64,000 nt of DNA from Spirosoma luteum DSM 19990 (GTDB taxonomy: Bacteria > Bacteroidota > Bacteroidia > Cytophagales > Spirosomataceae). The number at the start of each line of letters is the position of its first letter. Position 1 is the stretch's first letter. A program made the translations under genes and the position numbers. This document shows positions 9,875-19,170 of this stretch, in pieces. The stretch lies in contig NZ_KB893246.1 in NCBI RefSeq assembly GCF_000374065.1, forward strand, positions 248,001 to 312,000, written 5' to 3'. The notes beneath the pieces are model-generated. The model saw only the letters and a program-made list of their open reading frames with translations, made no database searches and was not told where the DNA came from.

Positions 9875-9919
9875 AAACTCTTACTCCATACGAAGCCTGT
9901 ACCCGTTACAAAATCTGAC

Positions 9920-11659
9920 TTATCGCGGAATGTCACCCCGTTTCAGGGCTTTTACGGCGTAATCGGCAGCTCTGGCGGAGAGCGCCATATACGTTAGTGA
10001 CGGATTCTGACAGGGTGAAGAGGTCATACAGGCCCCATCGGTACAAAACACGTTTTTGACGCTGTGATGCTGGTTGAACTTGTTGAAAACAGAATTTTTC
10101 GGGCTGGTCCCCATGCGGGCCGTTCCCATCTCGTGAATACTCAGCCCCGGATGCGCAGGCGCATCGAAGCCGCTGATGTTCGAGAAGCCCGCTTTCTCCA
10201 GCATCAGCACGGCCTGATCGTGGGCATCGCGTCGCATCAGGGTTTCGTTCTCACGGTAGTGAACATCCATTTTCAGCACGGGCTGCCCCCATTTATCCTT
10301 AACATCACTGGTCAGGTACACGTGGTTATCTTCATAGGGCATACACTCGCCGAATGCATCGAGCGTGATTTTCCAGGTACCAAACTGGGTTGCTCTCTCC
10401 TTAAAATCAGCGCCAAAACCGGCCTCACTGTAGGCATGCTCCCAGTTTTCGCGGTTGGTGTACACTTCAAATCCGTACCCCCGTTTGAACGATTGCTTTT
10501 CCTGACCCACCAGGTTTCGGAAACGGGGAATGTACAGCCCCGCCGGGTGCCGACCGTAATAGTATTTGTCCAAATCATGATCATAGTCTGCCCGTGCGCC
10601 GACGTGAAAATGGTGGTCCATTACGTTACGGCCCAATTGTCCACTATCGTCCATTCCATTCGGGAAACGGTTGGATGTAGAGTTCATCAGAATATAGGTA
10701 GACCCCAGCGCCGAGGCATTCAGGAAAATTATGCTGGCGTTGAACTCGTGCCATTCGTGCGTTTGCTCGTCGATAACTCGAACGCCCGTTGCCAAGCCGG
10801 TTTTCTCGTCGTAGATAATGGAATTAACAATGGAATGGGGCCGGACAGTGAGCCGTTTTGTTCGTCGGGCAGCAGGTAGCGTGGCCGATTGCGTGCAAAA
10901 ATAGGCACCATAGGGGCATCCACGCATACATAAGTTGCGGTACTGACACTTGGCCCGGCCAAGATTCATCTGCTCCTGTGTAGGGGCAGTTAGGTGAGCA
11001 GCCCGCGCTGAAATTACTTTCCGGTCTGGAAACTGGTTATTTACGCTTTGCCGAAGGTGTGCTTCCACGCAGTTATCGGGCATAGCGGGTTGAAACTGCC
11101 CGTCGGGCAGGTGCGGCAGTCCATCCCGGTTTCCGGCAATCCCGGCAAACCTCTCCACATAATCGTACCAGGGTGCAATGTCTTTGTATCGAATTGGCCA
11201 GTCGGTAGCAATACCATCTTTGGCATTGGCTTCGAAATCCAGGTCCGAGAACCGAAACGAATACCGCCCCCACATTAACGACCGGCCACCCAGATGATAG
11301 CCCCGAATCCAGTCGAACGGTTTTTCTTCGACATAGGGATTGTCCAGGTCATTGACGAATTGCTGATGAGTGGCTTCGGTAATGGTAAAGCCCGTTCGGT
11401 TCTGCACAGGATAGTTTTTCACCACATCCAGCGGCATAGCCTGGTTATGGTGCGGAAACTGCCAGGGGTCCATTGTGGCCGTGTGGTAATCCGTGACGTG
11501 CTCAATCATGCGTCCCCGCTCCAGCAGTAATACATTCAGCCCCTTCTCGCAGAGTTCCTTGGCCGACCAGCCACCGCTGATTCCCGACCCGACGACAATG
11601 GCATCAAATTTTTTTCCGGATGGAACAGGTGGGTAGGCGGAGGTTTTAGAATGGCTCAT
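9920..11659 (-). CDS. GMC-family FAD oxidoreductase with a four-cysteine (possible Fe-S) motif
   Basis: A 579-residue flavoprotein dehydrogenase. FAD-binding GSGISGG follows FDAIVVG near residue 20; the C-terminal GMC_oxred_C domain has SIHEMGTARMG and CQNPSLTYMAL, giving the His/Asn active-site pair. Four cysteines, C238-x5-C244-x3-C248-x6-C255, sit in a CMRGCPYGA context that resembles the region binding the [3Fe-4S] cluster in bacterial FAD-glucose dehydrogenases (recalled from that family). No signal peptide is visible; Bacteroidota relatives are often exported with a 'gluconate 2-dehydrogenase subunit 3' partner, and none is encoded nearby. First gene of the block, it probably oxidises a sugar or glycoside, with electrons going to the adjacent cytochrome. 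The substrate is inferred only in general terms. Confidence 0.9.
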   Translation of the reverse strand: MSHSKTSAYPPVPSGKKFDAIVVGSGISGGWSAKELCEKGLNVLLLERGRMIEHVTDYHTATMDPWQFPHHNQAMPLDVVKNYPVQNRTGFTITEATHQQFVNDLDNPYVEEKPFDWIRGYHLGGRSLMWGRYSFRFSDLDFEANAKDGIATDWPIRYKDIAPWYDYVERFAGIAGNRDGLPHLPDGQFQPAMPDNCVEAHLRQSVNNQFPDRKVISARAAHLTAPTQEQMNLGRAKCQYRNLCMRGCPYGAYFCTQSATLPAARRTKRLTVRPHSIVNSIIYDEKTGLATGVRVIDEQTHEWHEFNASIIFLNASALGSTYILMNSTSNRFPNGMDDSGQLGRNVMDHHFHVGARADYDHDLDKYYYGRHPAGLYIPRFRNLVGQEKQSFKRGYGFEVYTNRENWEHAYSEAGFGADFKERATQFGTWKITLDAFGECMPYEDNHVYLTSDVKDKWGQPVLKMDVHYRENETLMRRDAHDQAVLMLEKAGFSNISGFDAPAHPGLSIHEMGTARMGTSPKNSVFNKFNQHHSVKNVFCTDGACMTSSPCQNPSLTYMALSARAADYAVKALKRGDIPR

Positions 11660-11852
11660 GGTAAAGGAGTTTTTATAAAAACGCGGAGAAAGCAGACATC
11701 AGGTTAATTATTTTCTATAATATCCCCGTTCCTCTGCTTCTACATCCTTGACGAAGGCTCACTACCCATTTCTCTGAAAATGTCAAAGCCTCTTTAAATG
11801 GATGATGATTGTCCTGATTTTGACAATAACCCAACAAGGATAGGCGACAACA

Positions 11853-12635
11853 TTATGGTTGTCGGGGAGGCTGGTTTTTTCCTGGTTCGGGCGCTACTCG
11901 GCTGGGGCGGTTGAAGCCATCCCGATACCGGTTTCGTAATTGCTGAATGGTGTTAATCAGGTCATAGTCTTCGGCCTTAAGCAGAAACTCATCATCCAGC
12001 TCGCAGAAGTCGAAGAAGCGGTCTATGTCATCCGCTTTCAGGTCGGTGGATTGTTCGGTCAGTAACCGGAATCGTTCGAGGGCCAGAGCATGTCGCCGGT
12101 CCTGCTGCATGATGTAGTAGGCTTTCCGGTCCGATTTGGGTCGTTTGCCAAACATTTCATACAGTAACGTTACGCCTGCGCCATCGGCCAGCCGGTCGAA
12201 GGTTTGCTCGCCGGTTACTTTTTTGGAGGCAACCGGCTCATCGAGTATCTGCCTGATTTCGCGTTTAACTTCCTCATATCGTTTCCCGGTCACGGTTACC
12301 TCATCCAGTTCGACCACCCGATAGGGCATGGGAGGGAGCGCTTTGGCAATAATTGTTGGGTTTTCGGAACCGTCGTACTTAATACCTGTGCGGTTGTAAA
12401 GCTGACTGGTGATGATAAGCGAGTCGCCGGGTTGGACGGTCATAAAAAAACGCCCGCTTTCGTTCGTACGACCGCGCTGACGGGTGCGTTGGTTAACAAC
12501 TGTCACTTTGTTGACCGCCGATTTTGTTGTCTGGTCAATGACGGTCCCTACCACGTATTTTCCCTGTGCCCACGCCAGCCCCGACCAGCTCAGTAAACCG
12601 GCAAGAGAGAGCAGAAAAAGCGTTTTTTGGGGCAT
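11853..12635 (-). CDS. exported protein with carboxypeptidase-D-like regulatory domain
   Basis: 260 residues with a signal peptide (LFLLSLAGLLSWSGLAWAQ, cleavage near residue 24). Residues ~27-110 form a beta-sandwich of the CarboxypepD_reg type, as found at the N-terminus of TonB-dependent receptors (VVGTVIDQTTKSAVNKVTVVN, then TNESGRFFMTV). The remaining ~140 residues are helical and charged, with no family I recognise. It has no barrel, so it is not a receptor; a periplasmic or outer-membrane accessory role is possible. The 193-bp spacer after it toward the GMC gene contains a small inverted repeat (ATTGTC...GACAAT) and no convincing promoter. Confidence 0.75.
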   Translation of the reverse strand: MPQKTLFLLSLAGLLSWSGLAWAQGKYVVGTVIDQTTKSAVNKVTVVNQRTRQRGRTNESGRFFMTVQPGDSLIITSQLYNRTGIKYDGSENPTIIAKALPPMPYRVVELDEVTVTGKRYEEVKREIRQILDEPVASKKVTGEQTFDRLADGAGVTLLYEMFGKRPKSDRKAYYIMQQDRRHALALERFRLLTEQSTDLKADDIDRFFDFCELDDEFLLKAEDYDLINTIQQLRNRYRDGFNRPSRVAPEPGKNQPPRQP

Positions 12636-12683
12636 AGTAAAGTGATGAAAAGTAAAAATACGGTTTTTGCGCGTCTACTATTC

Positions 12684-13346
12684 TTAAAAATCCTTAACCA
12701 GCCCCAGTAGCCGGTCGAGGGTGATATCCGTAAAGTCATGCGCTACGTCATCCACAAACGAATAGAGTTCATCCGGTGTCTGGGTTGTAGCCATGCCTAC
12801 AACGGTAGCCCCCGATGCTTTGGCAGCCTGAATGCCCGTCATCGAATCCTCAAAAATGACACAGTCTGTCGGCTCAACACCGAGCATTTCCATGGCTTTC
12901 TCATAGATTTCGGGGTCAGGTTTGGGATGCCTGACCATACTCTCATTCAGCAGGGCATCAAAATAGGACCGAATATTGAGCGTATCCATAACGAAGTCAA
13001 GATTTTCGACCGGGGCCGATGTAGCGACAGCCAGTTTTAAACCGGCTTCCTTCAAGGCTTTAAGAAATGGAATAAGGCCAGCCACGGGCCTAATATCCGG
13101 CTGGTAGATTTCCCGAAATAACGCTTCCTTTTCATGGCTGAGCCGATGAACTTCCTCCGGCGTTAGTGTCTGACCGGCAAATAGATGAGCCACAATATCG
13201 GCGTTATGTTTACCCGAAACGTGTTGCACAAAATCGGCATCGCTCAATAGCTTTCCGTTGCGCTGGTAGTACTCCCGCCATGCGGTACGGTGGTGTGGGT
13301 TGGTGTCCACCAAGACCCCGTCCATATCAAAAATTACAGCTTTCAT
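12684..13346 (-). CDS. HAD-superfamily phosphatase / beta-phosphoglucomutase-like
   Basis: 220-residue HAD subfamily IA enzyme. Motif I is FDMDGVLVDT with nucleophile Asp7 and general acid Asp9; motif II is ATSAP (~112); the motif III Lys lies in NESMVRHPKPDPEIY; motif IV is VIFEDSMTGIQAAKASG. The cap starts with HHRTAWREYY, the helical cap seen in beta-phosphoglucomutases and sugar-phosphate phosphatases. Substrate unassigned. It begins 111 bp from the end of mutS2 on the same strand and may be transcribed from there or alone. Confidence 0.88.
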   Translation of the reverse strand: MKAVIFDMDGVLVDTNPHHRTAWREYYQRNGKLLSDADFVQHVSGKHNADIVAHLFAGQTLTPEEVHRLSHEKEALFREIYQPDIRPVAGLIPFLKALKEAGLKLAVATSAPVENLDFVMDTLNIRSYFDALLNESMVRHPKPDPEIYEKAMEMLGVEPTDCVIFEDSMTGIQAAKASGATVVGMATTQTPDELYSFVDDVAHDFTDITLDRLLGLVKDF

Positions 13347-13457
13347 CTTGTTTGGGTTGACAGTTTATTGGATTCGGGTGCGCCGGGCGAGTTAAAAAAT
13401 GGACTGCCATTAGCAGAGAACCACTTTGCACAACCGTAAACCGAATGCCATAAACCG

Positions 13458-15872
13458 TTATTTTATCTTTACAATCGTCACTCCTGCCCCACCCCGGTCG
13501 GCGTGTTCATCTTCCATTTTACCCACCTGTTTGTAACCCCGCAGGTGATTTCGGACCAGCGTTCGTAAAATACCGTCTCCTTTGCCATGTACAATGCGGA
13601 GTTCAGGGTAACCAAGCATCAGCGCGTCATCGAAAAAACGGTCTACTTCGCCAATGGCTTCTTCGCCCCGCTTACCCCGAATATCAAGGTTGAAACTGAA
13701 GTTCTGCATCTTCTCGTTCATGTCGATGCCCTGACTACGAGGCCGGTCGTCGCGCACATCGGTGGCGGCTTTGAATGTTTTCTTACTGACCTTTTCGAGT
13801 CGGCTTAGTTTAACGTTCGATTTCAAGTCGCCAATACGAATTTCAGCGTCTTTTCCGCGGAGTGCTAGGACCTCTCCAACTGTGGACTGTCCGGCGATCC
13901 GAACGTAGCTCCCGACGGCAATGGCTCCACCATCCTTTTCAAACTCCTCTTCGGCCGGTTTGGGCGTTTCAGCAATGATAGGTTCTGGCTTTAGTTCAAG
14001 TTGCTCAAACCGTTCGAGTTCCTGCCGCGCCAGTTTGGTCGGCTCCCGCTCGGCTTTATTTTCTTTTATTTCCCGAATGGTGCTCTCAATCCGCTGATTG
14101 GCTTCCTGCACCAGCGTTTTCGCTTTCTGTTTGGCATCGTTGATAAGTTTCTTCTGCTCATTATCCAGCCGCGTTTTCAGGGCTGTGTATTCAGCCAGTT
14201 GTTGCGCTACTTTACGCTGGTTAATGCTTATCTCCAGATTTTTCTCCGAGAAGACCCGCTTTTCAATGTCCAGTTCTTTCAGCAATTTCTCAAAATTCAC
14301 CTGTTGATTACCCAACTTTTCTTTAGCCCGGTCAATAACGTCTTTTGGTAAACCGATTTTCTGCGCAATCTCAAACGCAAATGAGGAACCCGGTCGCCCG
14401 ATTTCCAACTGGTAGAGGGGTTCCAAATGTTCGCCATCAAAACGCATCGCCCCGTTTATGAGACCAGAAGTTTTGTCGGCCATTACTTTCAAGTTGGTGT
14501 AATGCGTGTTTACCACCCCATAGGCCCCAGATTTGTTAAGGTCTTCCAGAATCGACTCGGCAATGGCGCCACCCAGGCCCGGTTCTGTTCCCGTTCCGAA
14601 TTCGTCGATAAGAAACAGCGTTCGTTTATTGGCACCGACCAGGAACTGCTTCATGGCCGTAAGGTGCGACGAATACGTACTAAGGTCGTTTTCCAGCGAT
14701 TGCTCGTCGCCAATATCAATGAACAAATTTTGGAAAACACCCATCTCAGAATACTCGTTCATGGGCACCAGCAGGCCACACTGCAACATATACTGCACCA
14801 GACCGAGGGTTTTCAGAGCCACTGATTTACCACCCGCGTTTGGGCCTGAAATAATCAGAATCCGGTCCTTCTGGTCCAGACGAACGCTTAGCGGTACTAC
14901 GGTTTTTCCCTGTTTGGTAAATGACAGATGCAGCAACGGGTGCCGGGTATCCGTCCAGTCAATCAGTGGCCGCTCCTGAAGTTTAGGCATGACGGCATTC
15001 AACTGAATGGCCAGTTTGGCTTTAGCGCGGATAAAATCAATCTGCGCCAGAAAATTAATGGCCTTTTTCAACTCTTCCAGATGCGGTCTAATCTGGTCGG
15101 TAAGGGTCAGCAGAATCCGGTATATTTCGCGCCGTTCTTCGTATTCCAGTTCACGAACCTCGTTGTTGGCGTCAAAAACTTCGGCTGGTTCGATAAATAC
15201 CGTTTGCCCCGTCTGCGACTCGTCATGTACGAAGCCTTTAATCTTGCGTTTGTGCTCGGCTGCAATCGGAATGACCAGCCGCCCTCCGCGAATGGTGAGG
15301 GACAGGTCGTCAGGAATCCAGCCGTTTTGGCGAGCCTGACGCAAAATACTGTCGAGTCGTTTGCGGAGGTTAGCCTGTTCACTAATAATGCGCCGACGAA
15401 TGCTGGCCAGTTCGGGCGAGGCCGAATCACGAACATTGCCCCGGTCGTCGATAACGCGCTCCAGGCTGTCTGGTATTTTTTTATCAACGCCCACCGGCCC
15501 AGCCATTTCGCGCAGGAACGGGAAGTTATTGTCTTCACGCTTTGTCAGGAATCGCAGGCAGTCCTGAACTGTACGCAGTACTAATTTCAGATCAAAAAAT
15601 TCGGCTTCGGTCAGGGCAAGGCCTTCTACGCGGGCACGGCTCAATTGAGGCCGGACATCGAGATAGTTACTATTCGGAAAATCGGGTTCGTACTGGACAA
15701 TCTGCTTAAACTCGGTTGTTTGCCTAAGTAGTTTGTCAATCAGTTGTACGTTATCGGTAAAGCGAATTTTCTCCACATAATCCTGGCCCAACGGACTGAT
15801 ACAGGCTTCTTTCAGCCGTTCGCGGATGGTATCGAACCCTAATTTAGTTTCTAAGGTATTAGGATAAAGCAT
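13458..15872 (-). CDS. mutS2: MutS2 / RqcU ATPase with C-terminal Smr domain
   Basis: 804 residues, the usual length for MutS2. Core and clamp regions come first, then the ABC ATPase: Walker A GPNAGGKS (~342-349), Walker B LFLIDEFGTGTEP, and a long coiled coil (~515-640). A KOW-like segment (~655-700) precedes the C-terminal Smr domain (~725-804) with LDIRGKRGEEA and HGKGDGILR. There is no N-terminal mismatch-recognition domain, as expected. In Bacillus MutS2 acts on collided ribosomes (RqcU) and feeds ribosome-associated quality control; earlier work assigned an anti-recombination nuclease role. An RqcH homologue is encoded about 7 kb away at 22710. Confidence 0.96.
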   Translation of the reverse strand: MLYPNTLETKLGFDTIRERLKEACISPLGQDYVEKIRFTDNVQLIDKLLRQTTEFKQIVQYEPDFPNSNYLDVRPQLSRARVEGLALTEAEFFDLKLVLRTVQDCLRFLTKREDNNFPFLREMAGPVGVDKKIPDSLERVIDDRGNVRDSASPELASIRRRIISEQANLRKRLDSILRQARQNGWIPDDLSLTIRGGRLVIPIAAEHKRKIKGFVHDESQTGQTVFIEPAEVFDANNEVRELEYEERREIYRILLTLTDQIRPHLEELKKAINFLAQIDFIRAKAKLAIQLNAVMPKLQERPLIDWTDTRHPLLHLSFTKQGKTVVPLSVRLDQKDRILIISGPNAGGKSVALKTLGLVQYMLQCGLLVPMNEYSEMGVFQNLFIDIGDEQSLENDLSTYSSHLTAMKQFLVGANKRTLFLIDEFGTGTEPGLGGAIAESILEDLNKSGAYGVVNTHYTNLKVMADKTSGLINGAMRFDGEHLEPLYQLEIGRPGSSFAFEIAQKIGLPKDVIDRAKEKLGNQQVNFEKLLKELDIEKRVFSEKNLEISINQRKVAQQLAEYTALKTRLDNEQKKLINDAKQKAKTLVQEANQRIESTIREIKENKAEREPTKLARQELERFEQLELKPEPIIAETPKPAEEEFEKDGGAIAVGSYVRIAGQSTVGEVLALRGKDAEIRIGDLKSNVKLSRLEKVSKKTFKAATDVRDDRPRSQGIDMNEKMQNFSFNLDIRGKRGEEAIGEVDRFFDDALMLGYPELRIVHGKGDGILRTLVRNHLRGYKQVGKMEDEHADRGGAGVTIVKIK

Positions 15873-15980
15873 TGTAAAAAGCCGTCCGTTCGGAATCAGC
15901 CAATGGAAAAACGGTTAACGGCCGATCTGAAGAGGGCGGCACTACGCTATAACCATAGACGCAAAAAGAGGGTTCGTCAC

Positions 15981-17186
15981 TCACCGCAGATGCTCCAGCC
16001 GTTCGAGCATTTCCAGACAGGACCGGCTGTTGTGGTAGGGGGCTTTCCACATGCTGATTTTATCGTTACCCAACACCTTGTGGTCAATGGTTACGCCATT
16101 GAACCACTCGCCATTTTTAAGATCGAGCAGGTACTTTTTGATGAATTCCCAACTCCGAATTGACTTATCCAGAAACGCCCTCTCGTGGGTAAGCTGGTAC
16201 GCATTCATGAAACCAACCATTGCTTCGGCCATCACCCACCAGGAGCGCTCGGTGTTAAGGTGGCCGTCGGGTTCCAGTTCGTAGTTCATCCCACCGTCGC
16301 TGGGGTCAAAGCCGGTTACGGCAGCACGAGCCATATTTATAGCTAATGTACGTATGGTCTTCTGCAGCGCTTTGTCGGTCGAATTTCTTTCCGCCAGCAC
16401 ATTGGCCGCTTCGGGTAAAAGCCAGGAAGCTTCAATGTCGTGACCATACGAAACTGCCGTCCGCCGAACTTTCCAGTCGTTATCCATAAATAAGTTCATG
16501 CGATACGTTCTGGGGTCAACTATATGATCGATGAATACACGTAGCATTCCCCGTATCTGATCGGCGACGGATTTATCGGGCCAAACGTGGTATAAACTTG
16601 TAAACGACTCCAGCAAATGGAGATGGGTGTTCATCGTTTTGCTTTCGTGGTTATCATATTTACTGATAATATAGTCCGTTGCCGGTGACCAATCCTGCGC
16701 CAGCGCTTCCACAAATCCACCCTTATGAGGATCGTACGCGTGCCTGACCATGTTTTGAAACTGCGCCTTAGCCAGTGCCAGAGCGGGAGAAGAACGTGTA
16801 GCGCGTACGTACTCACTCAACCCATAGAGGGCGAAAGCCTGTCCATACAAGTGTTTGAGCGGGTATTTAGGCTGACCATCAGCCGTTACAGACCAATAGA
16901 CACCACCGTGTTGAGGATCGACAAAGTGTTGCTGGATATACTGAAAAGCCAGATCAGCTGTGGTGCGGTATTCTTCGTGGTGGGTATGCCGCAGAGCCGC
17001 CGAGAAGGAACACAAGATGCGGGCGTTGAGCACAATTCCCTTATCCGCCCTGATATCAGGCTGATTCTGGTAATTGACCCGGCCGTAGAAGCCACCCTGT
17101 TTAGCATCGGGTGCGTACCGTTGCCAATAAGCCAGAATATCTTTGTGTTCCTGCCGAAGTTCGGCGCGGAGTTGAGCGAGGTCCAT
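15981..17186 (-). CDS. N-acylglucosamine/cellobiose 2-epimerase family enzyme
   Basis: An (alpha/alpha)6-barrel AGE-family enzyme of 401 residues. I chose the ATG at 17186 (MDLAQLRAEL) because the longer reading begins with TTG at 17246 and adds 20 residues atypical of the family. Family landmarks are KHLYGQAFALYGLSEY, NTHLHLLESFT, SYGHDIEASWLL and the C-terminal MWKAPYHNSRSCLEM, with the histidines used for proton transfer. The SYGHDIEASWLL and PYHNSR pattern fits cellobiose 2-epimerase, which converts the reducing-end glucose of cellobiose or mannobiose to its epimer. It follows the SusC/SusD operon past its terminator, which suggests beta-glycan-derived disaccharide use. The cellobiose assignment is likely but not certain. 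Confidence 0.85.
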   Translation of the reverse strand: MDLAQLRAELRQEHKDILAYWQRYAPDAKQGGFYGRVNYQNQPDIRADKGIVLNARILCSFSAALRHTHHEEYRTTADLAFQYIQQHFVDPQHGGVYWSVTADGQPKYPLKHLYGQAFALYGLSEYVRATRSSPALALAKAQFQNMVRHAYDPHKGGFVEALAQDWSPATDYIISKYDNHESKTMNTHLHLLESFTSLYHVWPDKSVADQIRGMLRVFIDHIVDPRTYRMNLFMDNDWKVRRTAVSYGHDIEASWLLPEAANVLAERNSTDKALQKTIRTLAINMARAAVTGFDPSDGGMNYELEPDGHLNTERSWWVMAEAMVGFMNAYQLTHERAFLDKSIRSWEFIKKYLLDLKNGEWFNGVTIDHKVLGNDKISMWKAPYHNSRSCLEMLERLEHLR

Positions 17187-17277
17187 CAGGGTTAATGACG
17201 AGTTATAAATAAATACACTGGCGTTGTGGTGGAATAAGGCACCCAATCTGCCGGGCTACTCATTCATCATTAAAAGC

Positions 17278-17311
17278 AAAACGCTCACTCTGTTGGAAGA
17301 GTGAGCGTTTT
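17278..17311 (-). terminator. intrinsic terminator of the susCD operon
   Basis: 14-bp perfect arms (17278-17291 and 17298-17311) with a 6-nt loop lie 21 bases after the susD-like stop on the minus strand. The stem ends in four T residues on either strand, so it can terminate minus-strand transcription. Confidence 0.8.
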
Positions 17312-17331
17312 AACTAAACCAATATTAAAAA

Positions 17332-19092
17332 TTAATAACCAGAATTCTGCTTAAACAGACCCTTCTGAAGGTCAATCTGCGTTTGAGGAATTGGCATATA
17401 CTCATCTTTGCCCGCCGTAAACTTAGCACCGAGGAAGCCCGTTGGCAACAGAGGTGCTTCATAGGCCAAGTAAGCATTTAGTACAGGAGCGGCAATACCC
17501 CAGCGAACTAGGTCATAGAAGCGGTGGCCTTCGCCTGATAACTCTAGCTTACGCTCGAACTGAACAGCACTGCGAGCAAACACTTTGTCCGCAAACGATG
17601 CGTACGGGCTAATCACGTAGTTAGCTGCCGGCACACCATTTTGCATAACAAACCCCGCTGGGTTGGCAGCCCGTGCCCGTACTATATTTACATATTCAAG
17701 AGCTTTAGCTAGACTTCCTACTTCTACTTCGGCTTCAGCAGCCATTAGCAATACATCGGCGTAACGAATAATGTTGTAATTGATAGCTGAATAGCCATCC
17801 GTCCAAGAGCTACCGTCTGTTAAAACCTTATCCTGCGATTTATAGAAAATAAACTTCTTGGGCGAGTAAGGACCGGCAAAGCCTTGGTCACGAATCCAGT
17901 CCAGACCTGGGTGGGGCTGCCAATCCAGATACTGAATGCCACGACGACCAAGAGAGTGGTCCAGACGAGGATCAACCGGACGAGTGTCAGGTGTAAAGGC
18001 AGCTTTGGAATCAATGCCCTGGTCGGTTTTTAGCTGGTTGGCGGCTGAATTATAAAGTCCATTTGCCTGGTCTTTCTCGGTAACGCCTGTCAATAAAGGT
18101 AATCCTTTGGCATCAACCCGGAATGAGTTAGCAAGGTCAAAACTAGGTGCAAAGAATCCACAGCAACCTGCCGGGCCATTTGAACCCGTGTTGTAAGGAA
18201 AGTTGAGTACTAAATCTGGGTTGGCATTGTCTGAACTACCTGCGTTGGCTGCCGCCTGAATAGCAAATACGGACTCTTCATTGTTATCAAACTCCGCATT
18301 AAATACACGGGAATACTGAGGCACCAGACCGTACTTCTTACCATTAGCCGTTTTTCCGTTGGCAATGATCAGGTCAAAAAGTGCTTTTGCTTCTGCGTAT
18401 TTTTTCTGGTACATATACGTCTTGGCCAGATAAGAAGCGGCAGCCCATTTGTTAGCACGGCCAGCAGCACCTGGGGTTTCAACCAAGTTATCATAAGCGA
18501 ATTTAAAATCTGCCTCAATTTGAGGCCAGATACTCGCATCGTTACCCACTTCTGTAATACCAGTTCCGTAGTCCTTTGTCTCGTCGATATAAGGAACCAT
18601 GTTAAATGCCCGCTTCAACTCGAAATAGTAATGACCGCGCAAAAAACGCGCTTCGCCCGTAATCCGTTTTTTGTCGGCATCAGCTACATCGGCACCCGCA
18701 GAAGTCAGCGTACGTAAGGTAGCGTTAGCACGGCTAACTCCTTCGAACATGGCCTGCCATTTCTGGTTCACCTCTCCGCTGGCAGCCTGCAACTCATACC
18801 GTTGGTATGGAGTCAGAGCGTTAAAGTCACCCGAGTTAGAGCCTTTATTTGCTTCACCACCCGAAATACTACCCCTTACCCAGTTGAAGGAACTGGCAGA
18901 CTGAGTAAACCCACGGGCGTTTAACTGAGAGTAGGCCGCCAGCAGAAGGCCATCAAGACCAGCCTTTGTCGTTAACTGAGGACCAGCTAACTGACCGGTA
19001 GGAACCACGTTAAGGAATTGATCCTTACAGGCGAATGTGATACAGGAGAGCAACACCAATAGGCCCGCTCCTTTTTTTATTGTATTTTTCAT
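17332..19092 (-). CDS. SusD/RagB-family nutrient-binding outer-membrane lipoprotein
   Basis: 586 residues from the ATG at 19092 (MKNTIKKGAGLLVLLSC). A longer frame to 19149 adds 19 residues before the signal peptide and is unlikely. The lipobox is TFAC with lipidated Cys22. The SusD fold shows the TPR-like N-terminal region (ARGFTQSASSFNWVRG; EARFLRGHYYFELKRAF) and the conserved C-terminal RYADVLLMAAEAEVEVG, then FERKLELSGEGHRFYDLVRWG. It caps the SusC channel and binds glycans or other large nutrients at the cell surface. It lies 78 bp after the susC-like gene and ends at a terminator. No glycoside hydrolase is next to it, so the substrate cannot be read from context. Confidence 0.95.
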   Translation of the reverse strand: MKNTIKKGAGLLVLLSCITFACKDQFLNVVPTGQLAGPQLTTKAGLDGLLLAAYSQLNARGFTQSASSFNWVRGSISGGEANKGSNSGDFNALTPYQRYELQAASGEVNQKWQAMFEGVSRANATLRTLTSAGADVADADKKRITGEARFLRGHYYFELKRAFNMVPYIDETKDYGTGITEVGNDASIWPQIEADFKFAYDNLVETPGAAGRANKWAAASYLAKTYMYQKKYAEAKALFDLIIANGKTANGKKYGLVPQYSRVFNAEFDNNEESVFAIQAAANAGSSDNANPDLVLNFPYNTGSNGPAGCCGFFAPSFDLANSFRVDAKGLPLLTGVTEKDQANGLYNSAANQLKTDQGIDSKAAFTPDTRPVDPRLDHSLGRRGIQYLDWQPHPGLDWIRDQGFAGPYSPKKFIFYKSQDKVLTDGSSWTDGYSAINYNIIRYADVLLMAAEAEVEVGSLAKALEYVNIVRARAANPAGFVMQNGVPAANYVISPYASFADKVFARSAVQFERKLELSGEGHRFYDLVRWGIAAPVLNAYLAYEAPLLPTGFLGAKFTAGKDEYMPIPQTQIDLQKGLFKQNSGY

Positions 19093-19170
19093 TTTTTGAT
19101 TTCGAGTATAAACGTTATCAATGCCAGATTGAGAGTATGATAATACCATCCTCCCAATCTGGTTTTTCTA

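Noticed and set aside
10064..10879. Plus-strand open frame of 271 codons within the GMC oxidoreductase gene
   Set aside because: Antisense shadow of a strongly conserved enzyme; no domain, no signals, no operon context.
14928..15584. Plus-strand frame of 218 codons within mutS2
   Set aside because: Antisense shadow of the MutS2 core; composition and lack of motifs are those of a reversed coding frame.
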